NCBI GenBank assembly: GCA_036677375.1
Contig: JAVBWO010000022.1
Coordinates: 71,565-135,564 of the forward strand
DNA length: 64,000 bases
DNA from: JAVBWO01 sp036677375
GTDB lineage: Bacteria > Bacillota > Dehalobacteriia > UBA4068 > UBA4997
Direction of reading: 5' to 3'
Position 1 is the stretch's first letter; each line of letters starts with the position of its first letter. Below the pieces are notes generated by a model, which had not been told where the DNA came from, did not search any database, and saw nothing but the letters and a program-made list of their open reading frames with translations. The position numbers and the translations under genes were made by a program. Shown one piece after another: positions 51,101 to 63,100 of the stretch.

Positions 51101-54100
51101 TTTCCAGCGCCAACCGGGGTAATGTTACTTTTAATGTTTTAGACGATACCGGCAGCCGGGTGGCGGGGGCCGAAGTCATCTTGGTCAGCAAGGAAAGCTA
51201 TGTCCATTCCGTAAACGGCGTAGAGCAAACCTATTATGAGAATTTCAGCGGCTATACCGACGTCAACGGTGTTCTGACGCTCTCCGATAAGCCTTTGGGC
51301 GATTACAAATACACCATCAATGCCAGCGGGCGTAAGAAACTGACTGGGGAATGCAGCATCATGCCCGGCACGGAGCTTGCCGCCATCGAAGTCACCATGG
51401 AGAGCCTGCCGGTGCAGATTGAGTGGACGGTAACGCCTACCACCATCGAGGATAAATACGAGGTCAAGCTGGAACTGGTTTTTGGAGCCAATATCCCGAC
51501 GCCTTCCTTTGGCTTTGTACCGCCGTGGGTCAATATCCCCAAGCAAGTGGATTCCGCCATGATCGTGGAAGCTACGGTAATCAATACTGGTCTGGTGGCC
51601 TTAACGGACGTCACCGCCAATATCGTGCGGCAAAATACCACTGACAAAGGCATCAGCATCGTGGGCGGCGGCTATTTGGGAGAGATCCCCGCCCATGGCA
51701 GCGTCAGAATCCAGCTGGAGGTACAGCCCGGTTATTATAACCTGGTATACCAGAATTCACCCAACTATATCCAATTTAAAGCCAATTATGTCAGCTTTGA
51801 TCCCGATACAGGCCTGCCGGAAAATCCGGCTAAGATGATCAACGCCAAACTGCCTCTTTATAATCCCAGTGTCACGGCGGTCAGCGTCACGGTACAGCCT
51901 CCGGACGGCGGTACAGTGACTCAGGAAGAATTTAAGATGCCGGAAGGTCAGATGGAAGAAATGGATTACCTCTTGCCACCCGATGACAGCGGTGAGGAAG
52001 AGGAGCCTGGCGAAGGCAACAATACTTATGAAATCATCAAGCTGTCATTAAGCCAGGAGGCGACCTTGGAGCGGCAGGCCTTTGACGCTACTTTAAAGAT
52101 CTCCAACGGTTATCCTACCTATGCTCTGCAAAACCTTCTGGTCAAGGTGATGGTGACGGACGAAGACGGCAACGATGTGACGAATCAGACCTTTGTTATC
52201 CCTTTGGAAGGAGCGTCGGCTCTGGACGGTTCCGGTTCTTTGGCTCCCGGTAAATCCTTGACCGGAAGGTGGCAGATCATTCCCGGCAATGGTCTGGGCG
52301 GCGAGGATGAGGCAGGCAAAGTTTACTATGCCAAGGCTTTGGTTTCCTACTATGTTAACGGTAATCTGGTGGAGACCTCCACGGAGGGCGTTCCAATTAC
52401 CATCAAACCGCAGCCCCAGATCACCTTAAATTATTATGTGCCGCACAAAGTACTCTCCGGTGTGCCCTTTAAGATTGGGGTAACGGCGGTAAATACCGGC
52501 TTCGGTACGGCCAATAACTTGACCATTGATTCCGGCAAGTTGGATATTACCACCAATCAGGCGGGACTTCTGACGGAATTTGAAGTCATTGGCGGTTCCT
52601 TCGGCAGCAGCGCCGACGGTAGCTTTAAGATCTCCCTGGGCGATATTGCCCCGCAAGGTAGCGTCAGCGGTTACTGGTTGGTGCGCTGGAAGATGTACCA
52701 GGACGACGAGAGCAGCAAGCCTTATGAGGGCGAGTTCCGGCAATTTACCGCCACTTTGACCCATAAAGACTATCTGGGGGTGCAACTTAATCCGCTGATC
52801 GTAGCGGTGAATACCGCCATCATCGGCAAAGACGGCGTCTTAGCCGATGAGACTGGAGAAGAAGGCGGCTTGACTTTGATCAATGAGGGAGCCACCGCAT
52901 TCCCCAATTATCTGATGAACCTGGCCAGCGGTCTGCGTACCGCCATCCACGTACCGGATACCGTTTCCGTGATTCAGACACTTTCCGATGAGAACAGTGT
53001 TCTGAAGCTGGAAGTGCCCGCGCCTCCCTTTACTTTCGGAGAGAGCAGCACCCGCTACCAGGTGATCATGTATCCCGATCAGCGGCCCGGCAGCGGTATT
53101 GCCGCAGTGAAACGCACCGTGAAGGAAAGCCAGGCCGGACCGGAAAGCGGCGAGGTGACCTTAAGCAGTAACAATTACTGGCGTGATTTCGGCTATGTTT
53201 ATATCATCGATGAGATCCCCAAAACAGGGGAGGCTCCCGACCAGATCTTCAGCCCTTATGTCTGCTACGCGGTGACATATGGCGCCGGCGTTACTTTAAG
53301 CAGCGCGGAATACGGGCGTACTACCTATACCACGGATGATAATGGCGAAGTTACCGAAAAAACCGTTTATTATGATATTGGCATCCAGCCCAATGCAGGG
53401 GACAGTATTCCCGTCCGGGCCACTATCACAAACGGCGGCGAGGAGAGCGTTACCGGCACGGTAAAATTCGAAGCGCAACGCGGTGAAGAAATCCGGGAAA
53501 TCGGTACCGCCGACTTTACCCTCCTGCCTTATGAGGAAAGCATCTTAGTACCAAACGCTTTATTCGATACGGTAGCGGAGACTCAGGCGGTGGCAGAACA
53601 ACCCGGTATACCCGCTATTCCCTATGACCCGGGCGACAGCGGCACCTGGACTCTCCGGGCCTATGTGATAGATAGTCCGCTGGTGAAAGCGGAGACTAAG
53701 CTTGTGGTCAACAGCAAGCCGGTGGCGGATACCCCTGCCATTGCTAAGGCCTATGTAGGGGAAACAGTGCATTTCGACGCTTCCAAATCCTATGATAAGG
53801 ACGGCTATATCATTAGCTATATCTGGGATTTCGGTGACGGGGAATCTGGGAGTGGCATTACAACAACTCATACCTACCTTCACGGAACCGATACCGTGCC
53901 GACCTTGACGGTGACGGACAACAACCTGTCCAGCACCACATTGGCTTTCATGGTCACCTTGGAAGACAAACGGGCCGACCTCCAGGTGAAGGAGATCGCC
54001 TTCAGTCAGGATCCTGCTACTGCCGTTGGGGAGACCATTCAAGTCACCGCTACCATCTTAAACCTGCAAAATAGTACGAATACGGCTGCCACGGTGGTAA

Positions 54101-57100
54101 GCAAGTTCTATACAGGCTTCTATGTGGATTATAAATATATGGGCTATACCACGGTAGAAGCTCCCAATTTGGCGCCTGGCAGCCTGGACGCCTCCGGCGG
54201 CGAAACGGTTCCCGGCTGCACCACGACCGTGACTTTCAACTGGAAGGTGACGGAAGGCAGCCATATGGTGACCGTCATTGCCAACGATATCGGCAGGATG
54301 GTGTCGGAACGGGATCATGACAATAACCGACTGGATCAGTTCGTCAGGATCGGCGCGGTGAATTTTGCCGATCTGGTGGCCTCCGGCTTCCAGGTGGATA
54401 TCGATGAAGCCGCTGCCTTGGACTATAGGAAACCTGTTCCCATGCAATTGACTGTGACCAATAACGGTGAGGCGGCAGCCGGAAAGTTCCGGGTGGCCTT
54501 CTATGCCAATGATAAGCTGGTATCGGCGGAGACGGTGGACGCTCTTGCAGTAGGTGCTTCTACTGTGGTACAGAGTACCTTCCAACCGGAAACAGGCGGT
54601 CAATATATCTTCAAAGCCATGGTGGATGCTCCTACTTCCTACATTATAGAATTGAACGAAACCAACAACAGCCAAAGCCTGACCAAAGAATTTGTCCTGC
54701 GTTATCCCGATCTGTTCTTAAGCAATCTGACGGTGACGCCCGCAGACGGCACCCTGACGGCCGGTGCGCCTTTGGTTATTAACGTCAATGCCGGCAATGC
54801 CGGTGCGGCGATTCTGGCCGGCTCCACGGAACCCATTGAGATTGCTTTCTATGCGGGAAGACAATATATCGGGATGGTTACCAAGACCGCTTTGGCGGCC
54901 AATGCTGCCGAGCCTACCACCTTCCTATGGACGAAACCAAGCGCTGGTGTTACTTATATCCGCGCGGTCATCAACGAAAGATTGAGCATTGCGGAAACCG
55001 GTACCCAGAACAACCAGGCGCTTTATGAATTCACCACCGCTATCAGCAACAGCCTGCCCGGTCTTGCCATTACCAGTGTGGAAACGGTAGCTGTGACAGA
55101 CCAAACCGGTGTCATGCCCACAGGAGCCGCGCCGCATTATATGGATTGGCTGAAGACCACAGTGACTTTTATCAATGATGGTAGCGATTCCATCACCCAG
55201 CCCTTCAAGGTTGCTCTCTTTGGCAACGGTAAGGCCCAAGGCAGCGGCGAGACTAAAACCGTAACGGTAGCGCCCAGCATCGCGCCGGGGCAGGTGTCGA
55301 CGGCAAGTTTCCTCTGGCAGGCCGATCTGCTGCCTACCGGAACATATACTCTGACAGCCTATGCCGATTATGAGCAGGCCATACGTTTGCAAGACCGCAG
55401 CACTGCTCTTGCCAATGTTACCCTTGAAGTGGCGGATGATTTGTCGTTGACCTTGGACGCTGTGCCTACCACGACGCCGGACGGAAGTATCTCTTTAGCG
55501 GCGCGTCTGGTCTCCACCGGCAGCAGTTGGACGCCTTTGGTGTTGCCTGAAGATTCGCCCATGACCTATGCTATTTACCCGGGAGCTGCTCTGACAGAAG
55601 TGCCGTCGGAGGATGCCCTCTACAGCGGGACTCTGACCTATCAGGCAAGCAAAGGAAAATATGTGGCTGAGCAGACGCTTTCCGGCGCGGCGGCAGGAGA
55701 TTATACTGTCTTTGTCACGGCGAGCGCAACAGAAGGTGTGAAAGTAGTACCGGTTGCCGCTAAGGTCAGCGAAGCCTTTGACGTAACAGTTCAAACTTCT
55801 GCAGTCAAATATAGCGCGGGTCAGCCCATCGAGATCAGCGGCAATGTTACCGGACCCGGCGTGGCGGCAGCGACGGCGGGAGAACGCAAGGTTCTGATTA
55901 CCGTTATCGGCGAAGAGGAATGGAAGACCATCGTCCCCTGGGATGAGAACGATTCCACTTACCACTATATCTTTGAACTACCGGCGGATTTCGGCGGTGC
56001 TTACAGTGTGAAGGCCAGTGCTACCATTGGTGGCCTGCGTATCCAAAGCGCCGGTACCACCTTTATCGTGGAAGGGCTTTATGCGGCCATGCCTATAAAG
56101 AACACGGTTCTACAGGGGAAATCCCAGGAGATTAAGGGAAGTTTAGGCAATGTCGGGAATACCACCGCTGCCAGTCCCAATATGATCGGCGTCGGTTTTG
56201 TGGATGCCGCAGGCGATCCCGTCATGCCGTCGGGGCTGGGTGCTTCCATTTACTATACGCCCACGGCGCAACTGGCTGCGGGAGAAAATATGCCGGTGAA
56301 ACTGACCATTACGGCGGACAGTACCGCAGAGCCCGGCGATTACCGTTACCAATTCGATGTCAGCTGGCAGGATGTGCTCACGGGAGAACAGACCAGGAGC
56401 CAGGTCCTTGCTTTTACCGTGGCGGAGGCCAAGGCTGCCTATGAGATCACCGTGCTTTCCAACAGGGAAAGCGGTGCGGGCAATGTGGAACGCAAAGACG
56501 TTGCCGCGTCCCTGCGTCCCGGGGAGACTGTTACCCAGGTGATCCGCGTCATGAACAGCGGCACGGCTCCCATTGAGAATCTCCAGGTCATTGGCCCGCA
56601 AAAGCTTCCTTGGGTCAGTGTGACCGTAAGTGGTATCTATGCCGAAAACGGTATCGAGAAAATCTTGCCCCTGCGGGACGGCTTATCCATCCGTGATGCG
56701 GGTGCCAAGAATCTGATTGCCTTGAGTATTGCGCCTTCCTCCTATGTTGTGGAAGGAGAATACCGTGATGTGGTGATCCTACGCTCCGACAGCGTCAGAG
56801 ACGGCAATGGTGTTCCGGTGGATTATGAAATTCCCATTACCATCAATGTAGGCGCGGAGAATGTTGCCACCGCAGTCTTTTTGGTCAGGGATAAAAACCA
56901 GGCGGCCCTGGGCAATGTAAGCTTTGCCTTGACGGGGCCTTATCAGGAAGAGGGCCAGCAGGCCGCTTTGACCAATCTCACCGCTCTAAGCGCCGCGGCG
57001 GACGGAGTAGTGAACCAAGCAGGCTTTACCTTAGAAAAAGGGCAGGTGCGTTTTGATAATATCGCCGCCGGTCTCTATACTCTGGAGGTGACGGGCGACG

Positions 57101-60100
57101 GCTTCCGTCCCGCCAGTATGACGGTAGATATTCCTGCCGTGATCAACTTGAATCCGCAGATTTTTACTTTGGAAGCCATGCCCTTTGTTCTGGATTTCAA
57201 CAATGAAGTAATCTTGTCCGAAGACAGCAGCAGCGTGCAGGCCGGCAATTATCAAAGCGCCCTTTACGCCATGGCCAATAGCCAATTAAATGATGAAGTG
57301 AATATCGTTGCCAACTATCCCGGCGATGAAGCGGAATTTTACTATAATACCGCTATGGTGCGCAGCGCGGTCTCGGTTACCAATCCTTCCACCACAACGG
57401 ATCTGCACGGCGTTATCGCCGAGATCCAGCTGGGCGAAGGGGTGCCGGAAGGCTCCATCCTGCTCTATACTGCCGCCGGTGACGTGCCCAGCCGGGAAAT
57501 GGGGCTTTTAGCCGCCGGCGGTACCGGCGAAAACCAGGCCGTGACGGATATCACCTGGACGGCAAATCTCTCCGCTTTCTTCTATCAAGCAGTTTTCGGA
57601 GAGCTGGATGAAAATGGGGTCTTTACCGTTACCTTCCCGGCCGGTGTTACCAAGCAAAATGTGGAGGCCTGGGTTTCTGAGGTGGATTATTTCCATGACG
57701 GCTATCTGATTCTTTTGTCCTATACCGAAGCGGCGGATGAGAACAGTACCAGTAGCGGGCAGTTCCAGGTGACCCAAAAAGATAGCGAGGGCAATTATGT
57801 GGTTCCCTCAAACGATGTGCCAAAATATTTTGGCGCTGCGGTGAACTTTGACGCCACCATCCATTTAGAAGGTACGGCGGCTGGAAGCAGCGAGCCTTTG
57901 ACCTGCGATATTCCCATCCGGCTCCGTTATATGCCGTCGGTATCCTACTTGGACGAAGACAGTGACAGTGCTACGCTTCTCGACCGCAGTTATCAGGGAG
58001 CTTTTTCCGGAAACAATACCCGGTTGGTAAAAGACAGTAAAAATTTCAGCGCGGCTTTCATCAGCCAATTGATGGGTGATAGCAACCGGCCGGAAAAAAT
58101 TGGCGATGCTTTAAGCGACTTCGGGTTTGCCCAGGATGTGTCCATTGAGAAGCAGACCACAAAAATGCCTTTCCGACTCAAAAATCCTTCCAACAGCGAT
58201 TTCATGCAGAATATCCAAATCAAGCTAATGGTGGCGGATTGCCGTCCCGACGCGGAAGGCGTGCTGGCGCCGGAAGCTCATATTTTGACCTCCCTGACTC
58301 AACTTTCCGCCAATATCAAGAAAGGGCAGGCGGTCTTTGACGCCGCTACCGGCATTTTAACGGTAGAGCAGCTCGACCCCGGCGAAGAGCTGGCGGTAGA
58401 TTTCTTTATGCTGGTACCGGATGGACTGAATGATTACTATAATACCTTGAAGGAAGCTTATGCGGATTATGCGGAGCTTTTCGGCAACCTGGAGCTGGAT
58501 ATCGCGGAGATCTATGCCTGGCTGGAATACAGCTTCCAAACCTCCGGCACTTCCTTAGATTCTTTAGGCCTCTTAGATACAGGCGACGGTTCCGATGGCT
58601 CCATAACCGGAATCAGTGCGGTGAAGAGCCAGAAGGTCAGCCCAGCGCCTAAGGTCTATATCAGCTATGACATTAAGAGCGCCGGCGTCACCGACGAATA
58701 TATTCTGACACTGACCGCCACCAATGTGGGCGAAGGTCCCGCTTATGGCGTCAAGGTATCGCCGCCCAGCATTCCCTCGGAAGGCGGCACCGCCAAGGTC
58801 ATCTGGAGCTATTCCCAAAAGTATGGCCAGTCCAAGGATGCCAGCTTATTGTTAGGTGATCTGGTTCCCGATGAGACCACCTACGGCGAATTCAAAATCT
58901 ATGCCACGGGCATCGAGGATTGGACCAAACTGCCCGGCTTGGCCATCAAGACGGAACAGATCGGCAATATTGTTATCGCTCCTCTGGCGGTACAGAAATA
59001 TAATAAAGTAGATTTTGCCAATATCATCGCAGACATCAATGATGAACTGGATGATCTGGAGGTCAATATCGGCAATGCGGTGGATAAAGTGGTCTGGGAT
59101 ATGGCGGGCACCGTGGTGAACGCTCAGGACTACGAAACCAATGTTTTAGTGGCCCAGGGCGCCACCTACGGCCTGGACGCCATCGCAGGCATTGCCAAGG
59201 TCATCAGCCAGGTGAAGGAATGGCAGAGCAAATATAACGAGTTTTATGAGAATCTCTCCAAGCGGGGCGACCTGAGCCCTGAGGACCTGAAAAAGGCCGC
59301 CACCCTTTCGGAAGATGACTTAAGCGTTATCAGCAAGGAATCCGCTCAATTGAATCAGAACATGAAACAGCTGGAGGCATCTTTTAAGAAAGCGGATACC
59401 TCGAAAGCGGCTTACCTGGCGGCCAAGGCCATGGAATCGGTTTCGGTGGAGGGCGTGCTGAAAACCGTTGACACCTATAAAGCCATGATCATCAAAGGTT
59501 TGGGCGACGCTTATGTGGGTAAAGCACAGTTGGAGAAATACCAGGAAAAAATCCAATCCGCCGTGGCAAACAATAAAAAAGCGCATGAATTGGCCATGGC
59601 CTCCTATGAGGCCAAGGATGAAGCGGGCAAACTCACTTTGAGAAAGCAGGCGGAGGCTTACCGGCAAAAGGCCGATGCCGATATCCTTATGGCTAAGAAT
59701 TACATGGCCGGTGCTGCAAGCGAACTGGAAGCCGCCGTTCAGGCCGGTTCACAGGATGACAAGATCCTTGAGACCAGAAGTCAGCTGCGCCTGATGGAAA
59801 AACAGGGACAGAACGCGCTGCGGGACAGCGCCAACCTGGCTAACAGCGCTTTGGTGCTGGCTCAGTCAGATCTGGAGATCCGCACCAGTCTGGTTTATTT
59901 CCAGCAGTTTATGACTTCCGGTTCGCAAACCGAACAGATCTTGAAGCGGGCAGGATTGGATGTTGGCTTGCAGACTTTCTTGGGCGTTGATTCCAATGCC
60001 ATTATGGATATCTGGGCCAATTACGATAAATATGGCCTGCTCAGCATGGAAACCGGCAAATCGTTGCTGTCGGCTTTAGATAAATCCGTCTTTAAAATGG

Positions 60101-63100
60101 GTGAATTTGCCAAGACCCTGGCCGGCATCGGCGACGCTTCCCAGATCAAAGAGCTTTCTTCTTATGCGCCCCTTTGGGTGAAAGAAATCGGGCAGCTGCC
60201 CGCCAAAGCCAAACTGCCGGGAGCCGATTACCGGGCGCTTCTGGAAGAAACCCTCCATGGCAAGCTGGGAGCTAATACGGCAGCTTTCCTCAATGATTTT
60301 GAAGCGGAGCTGCCTGCCTGGGAAGCCCAGGGCATGGGCATTGACTTCCTGGTCTATACCGCCACAGGAGCGTTGACCTTCCCCATCGTGGATACCGATA
60401 TTTATCATAAGACCATGAGCCAGCTGGAGACGGCGGGGCAGACCGGCTCTCTGGCCTATGACGCGGCCAAAACAGCGGCAGTCCGCAAGATTACCATTAA
60501 CGATATCGTGATGGAAGCGCAAAATACGATTCAGGAAACCAGGGATCTTCTGGCGCCTTATGTGGAGGAACAGGTGTCCGACAGCGCCTATTATCCCGCC
60601 GACGTCTTGCTGAAATATTTAAAGAGCTTGAATAAGCAATTGCTATACGTTTATGCCAATACAGACCCCGAGGGTAATGTGGTGGAACTGCCGCAGAGCC
60701 GTACCGGACGGTACCGGGACATTTGGGTCTATGAGGGCTCGGGAGATCAGCTTTCTCCCCGGGTGTTGAAACAAAGCAGTTATCTGAAAGCGCTTATGAC
60801 GGTAGACAGCACTTTGGCCACAGGCTATAGCAATGTGGCGGATCGCTGGAATATGAATATCGTGAAGACCAATACCACCTCAGCCAGCGTCTTTACTGCG
60901 GCTACCGCCTTCGGCAGCGGCGGATTGATGGCGGGTGCCGGACTGATTGGCAGCATTGCGGGAGCTTTTGGTGAAGCGGTGGTGGCGCCTTGGCAGGATT
61001 CCCTGAATGCGGCCGACAGCTCCACCACGCAGCAATTGGCTTATGCCATGGCGGATCTATACGTTAACGCCGGTATCGCGGCAGCTAATGATTACGAGAT
61101 GGCGAATTCCGTTAATTCCGTCTTCCAGGCGGTGGATCAATGGCGAAAGATCGACCCGCCTATTCCCGTTTCCGTCTTAGGCATCGATGTAACCGACGTG
61201 GTAGTGGAAGAGGGCGCGGAGACCGGCCTGGGCAAGGCGGTCATCAGCATCCGAAACGATCATACCGGAACCATTCAGGTCTCGCCCATCCTCCAGATCG
61301 TAGACAGTGCCGGCCTTCTTTATACGGCGGCTGCCACCTCAGGATTGGTAGCGGCGGGTGAAACGGCTCAGTTTGTGGCGGAGATCGTGGCGCCCAGAGC
61401 AACTTTGCGGGATGCTGCCGGCTTCGACCTCTATGTCAGCTTTGAGCTGGCGGAACCTGAGACCATGTCCATTGCCGGTATCCATGGCCCCTATGTCAAG
61501 CATTTCGTGGCAGGCACGGCGGACCAAGTGGCCGCCATGCGCCAAAGCTATGATTACAGCATTCCTTTAAGCGGTTATTTGGGTGGCGGCGAATATGCCG
61601 ATACGGAAAGCGTGACGGTGAACGCCGACGGTAAATCACAGCTCCGTATCTTCTTAGCGGCGCTGGATTCCAGTAATCTGGAACTGAAAGTGCAAAAAGC
61701 CGGGGAAGGTAATGAAAGTATTACCTTTATCAGAAATATTGACGGCAGTTTCGAGAATACCATTCCTGACAGTGAAGCGATAAGCATCGTCAATGAAAAC
61801 GATTGTCTGCTCATGAACGCACCTGTAGGAGATTATACCGTCACCGTTACCGCCATGCCCAGGAGCACGGCGGCGGAAAGCGATCCCCTGATTCCTGTTA
61901 CCGAGGAAGAATATTATTCCTTGCAGATCGGCAAACTGCCTGATTTAGGCGCGGTCCCTGACGCTACTGTCGCCAAAGCCGCTTTTGTGGAAGCGGAACG
62001 GACGGGAACCAGCGATCCTGACACCGGCGAAGTCACTTATACGCCTACCGGGCGGCAGGTGGCCACGGCGGAGATCCATCTTTTTGAATCCGCCGGCAGC
62101 AAGGGCATTGACAGTGTTCAGTTTGCGGCCACCGGTTTTGCCAATACACTGGATAAGGAAACGGCTCTTACCGTACCGGATATTTCCTTTACGCAGATGG
62201 ATGGCGCGGCTCTCAGCGATACCGGCATTGTCGCGGGCGGCGGACGGGGCGTCCTGATGAAGCTGGATGCCACAGGGCTTGAGGCGGGCGAATACCTGCT
62301 CACCTTAAAGATCACCGTGAACGGCGAGGACCTCAATGCCAACTTAGACAGCATTCTGCAGGCGGCGGGCCTTGATACCGGCGGCCTGTGGACCGAAGAA
62401 TCAGCGGAAAGCTATGCCATGACCGCCACGGTGAAGATCATCGTGCGGCAGGAAGATGCCGTCGCCATTCCCAGCGTCACTGCGCAGACCTTGGAAGACT
62501 GCGTCCTGACGGTGAAGGGCAGCGTGACCCCGGGAGATCTGGCGGTATTGTTCGTGGACGGCATCCCGGTGAGCGGCGGCATTGCCAATGCCACCACCGG
62601 TACTTATACCGTGACTTATCAATTAACGCCCAAACGGGGCGAGGACGGCGAGATCGGCACCTATGAACTGGCCATGAAAGCGGTCAACGCCAAAGCACAA
62701 TACAGTGCTGCGGTTGCCCTGACGCCCTGCAAGATCATGCCTTTGGCAGACACCATCGCGCCCACCATCGATCTGATCTATCCTGCGGAAGGTCTTGCCA
62801 CCTATACCGACAGCCGTAATGTCATCTTTACTGTCAGCGATGTCTTAGGCACGGTAGATGAAGAAAGCATCCGCCTGACGGTGGACGGCGCGGATGGCGA
62901 GCCTGTCAAGGATGCATTGGGCAGATGGGTCTACCAGTTGCCCGGCAATCTAAAGAACGGCGATCATGAGATCATGATTTACGTGATGGATCATAGCGCC
63001 AATGAAACAACGGAAATCTATCACTTCAGTACCAGCGGCCAGCCGGAGATCACCTTCCAGGTGAAGTGCGGTGAAGATGTCCTGGCGGATGCTGTAATCA

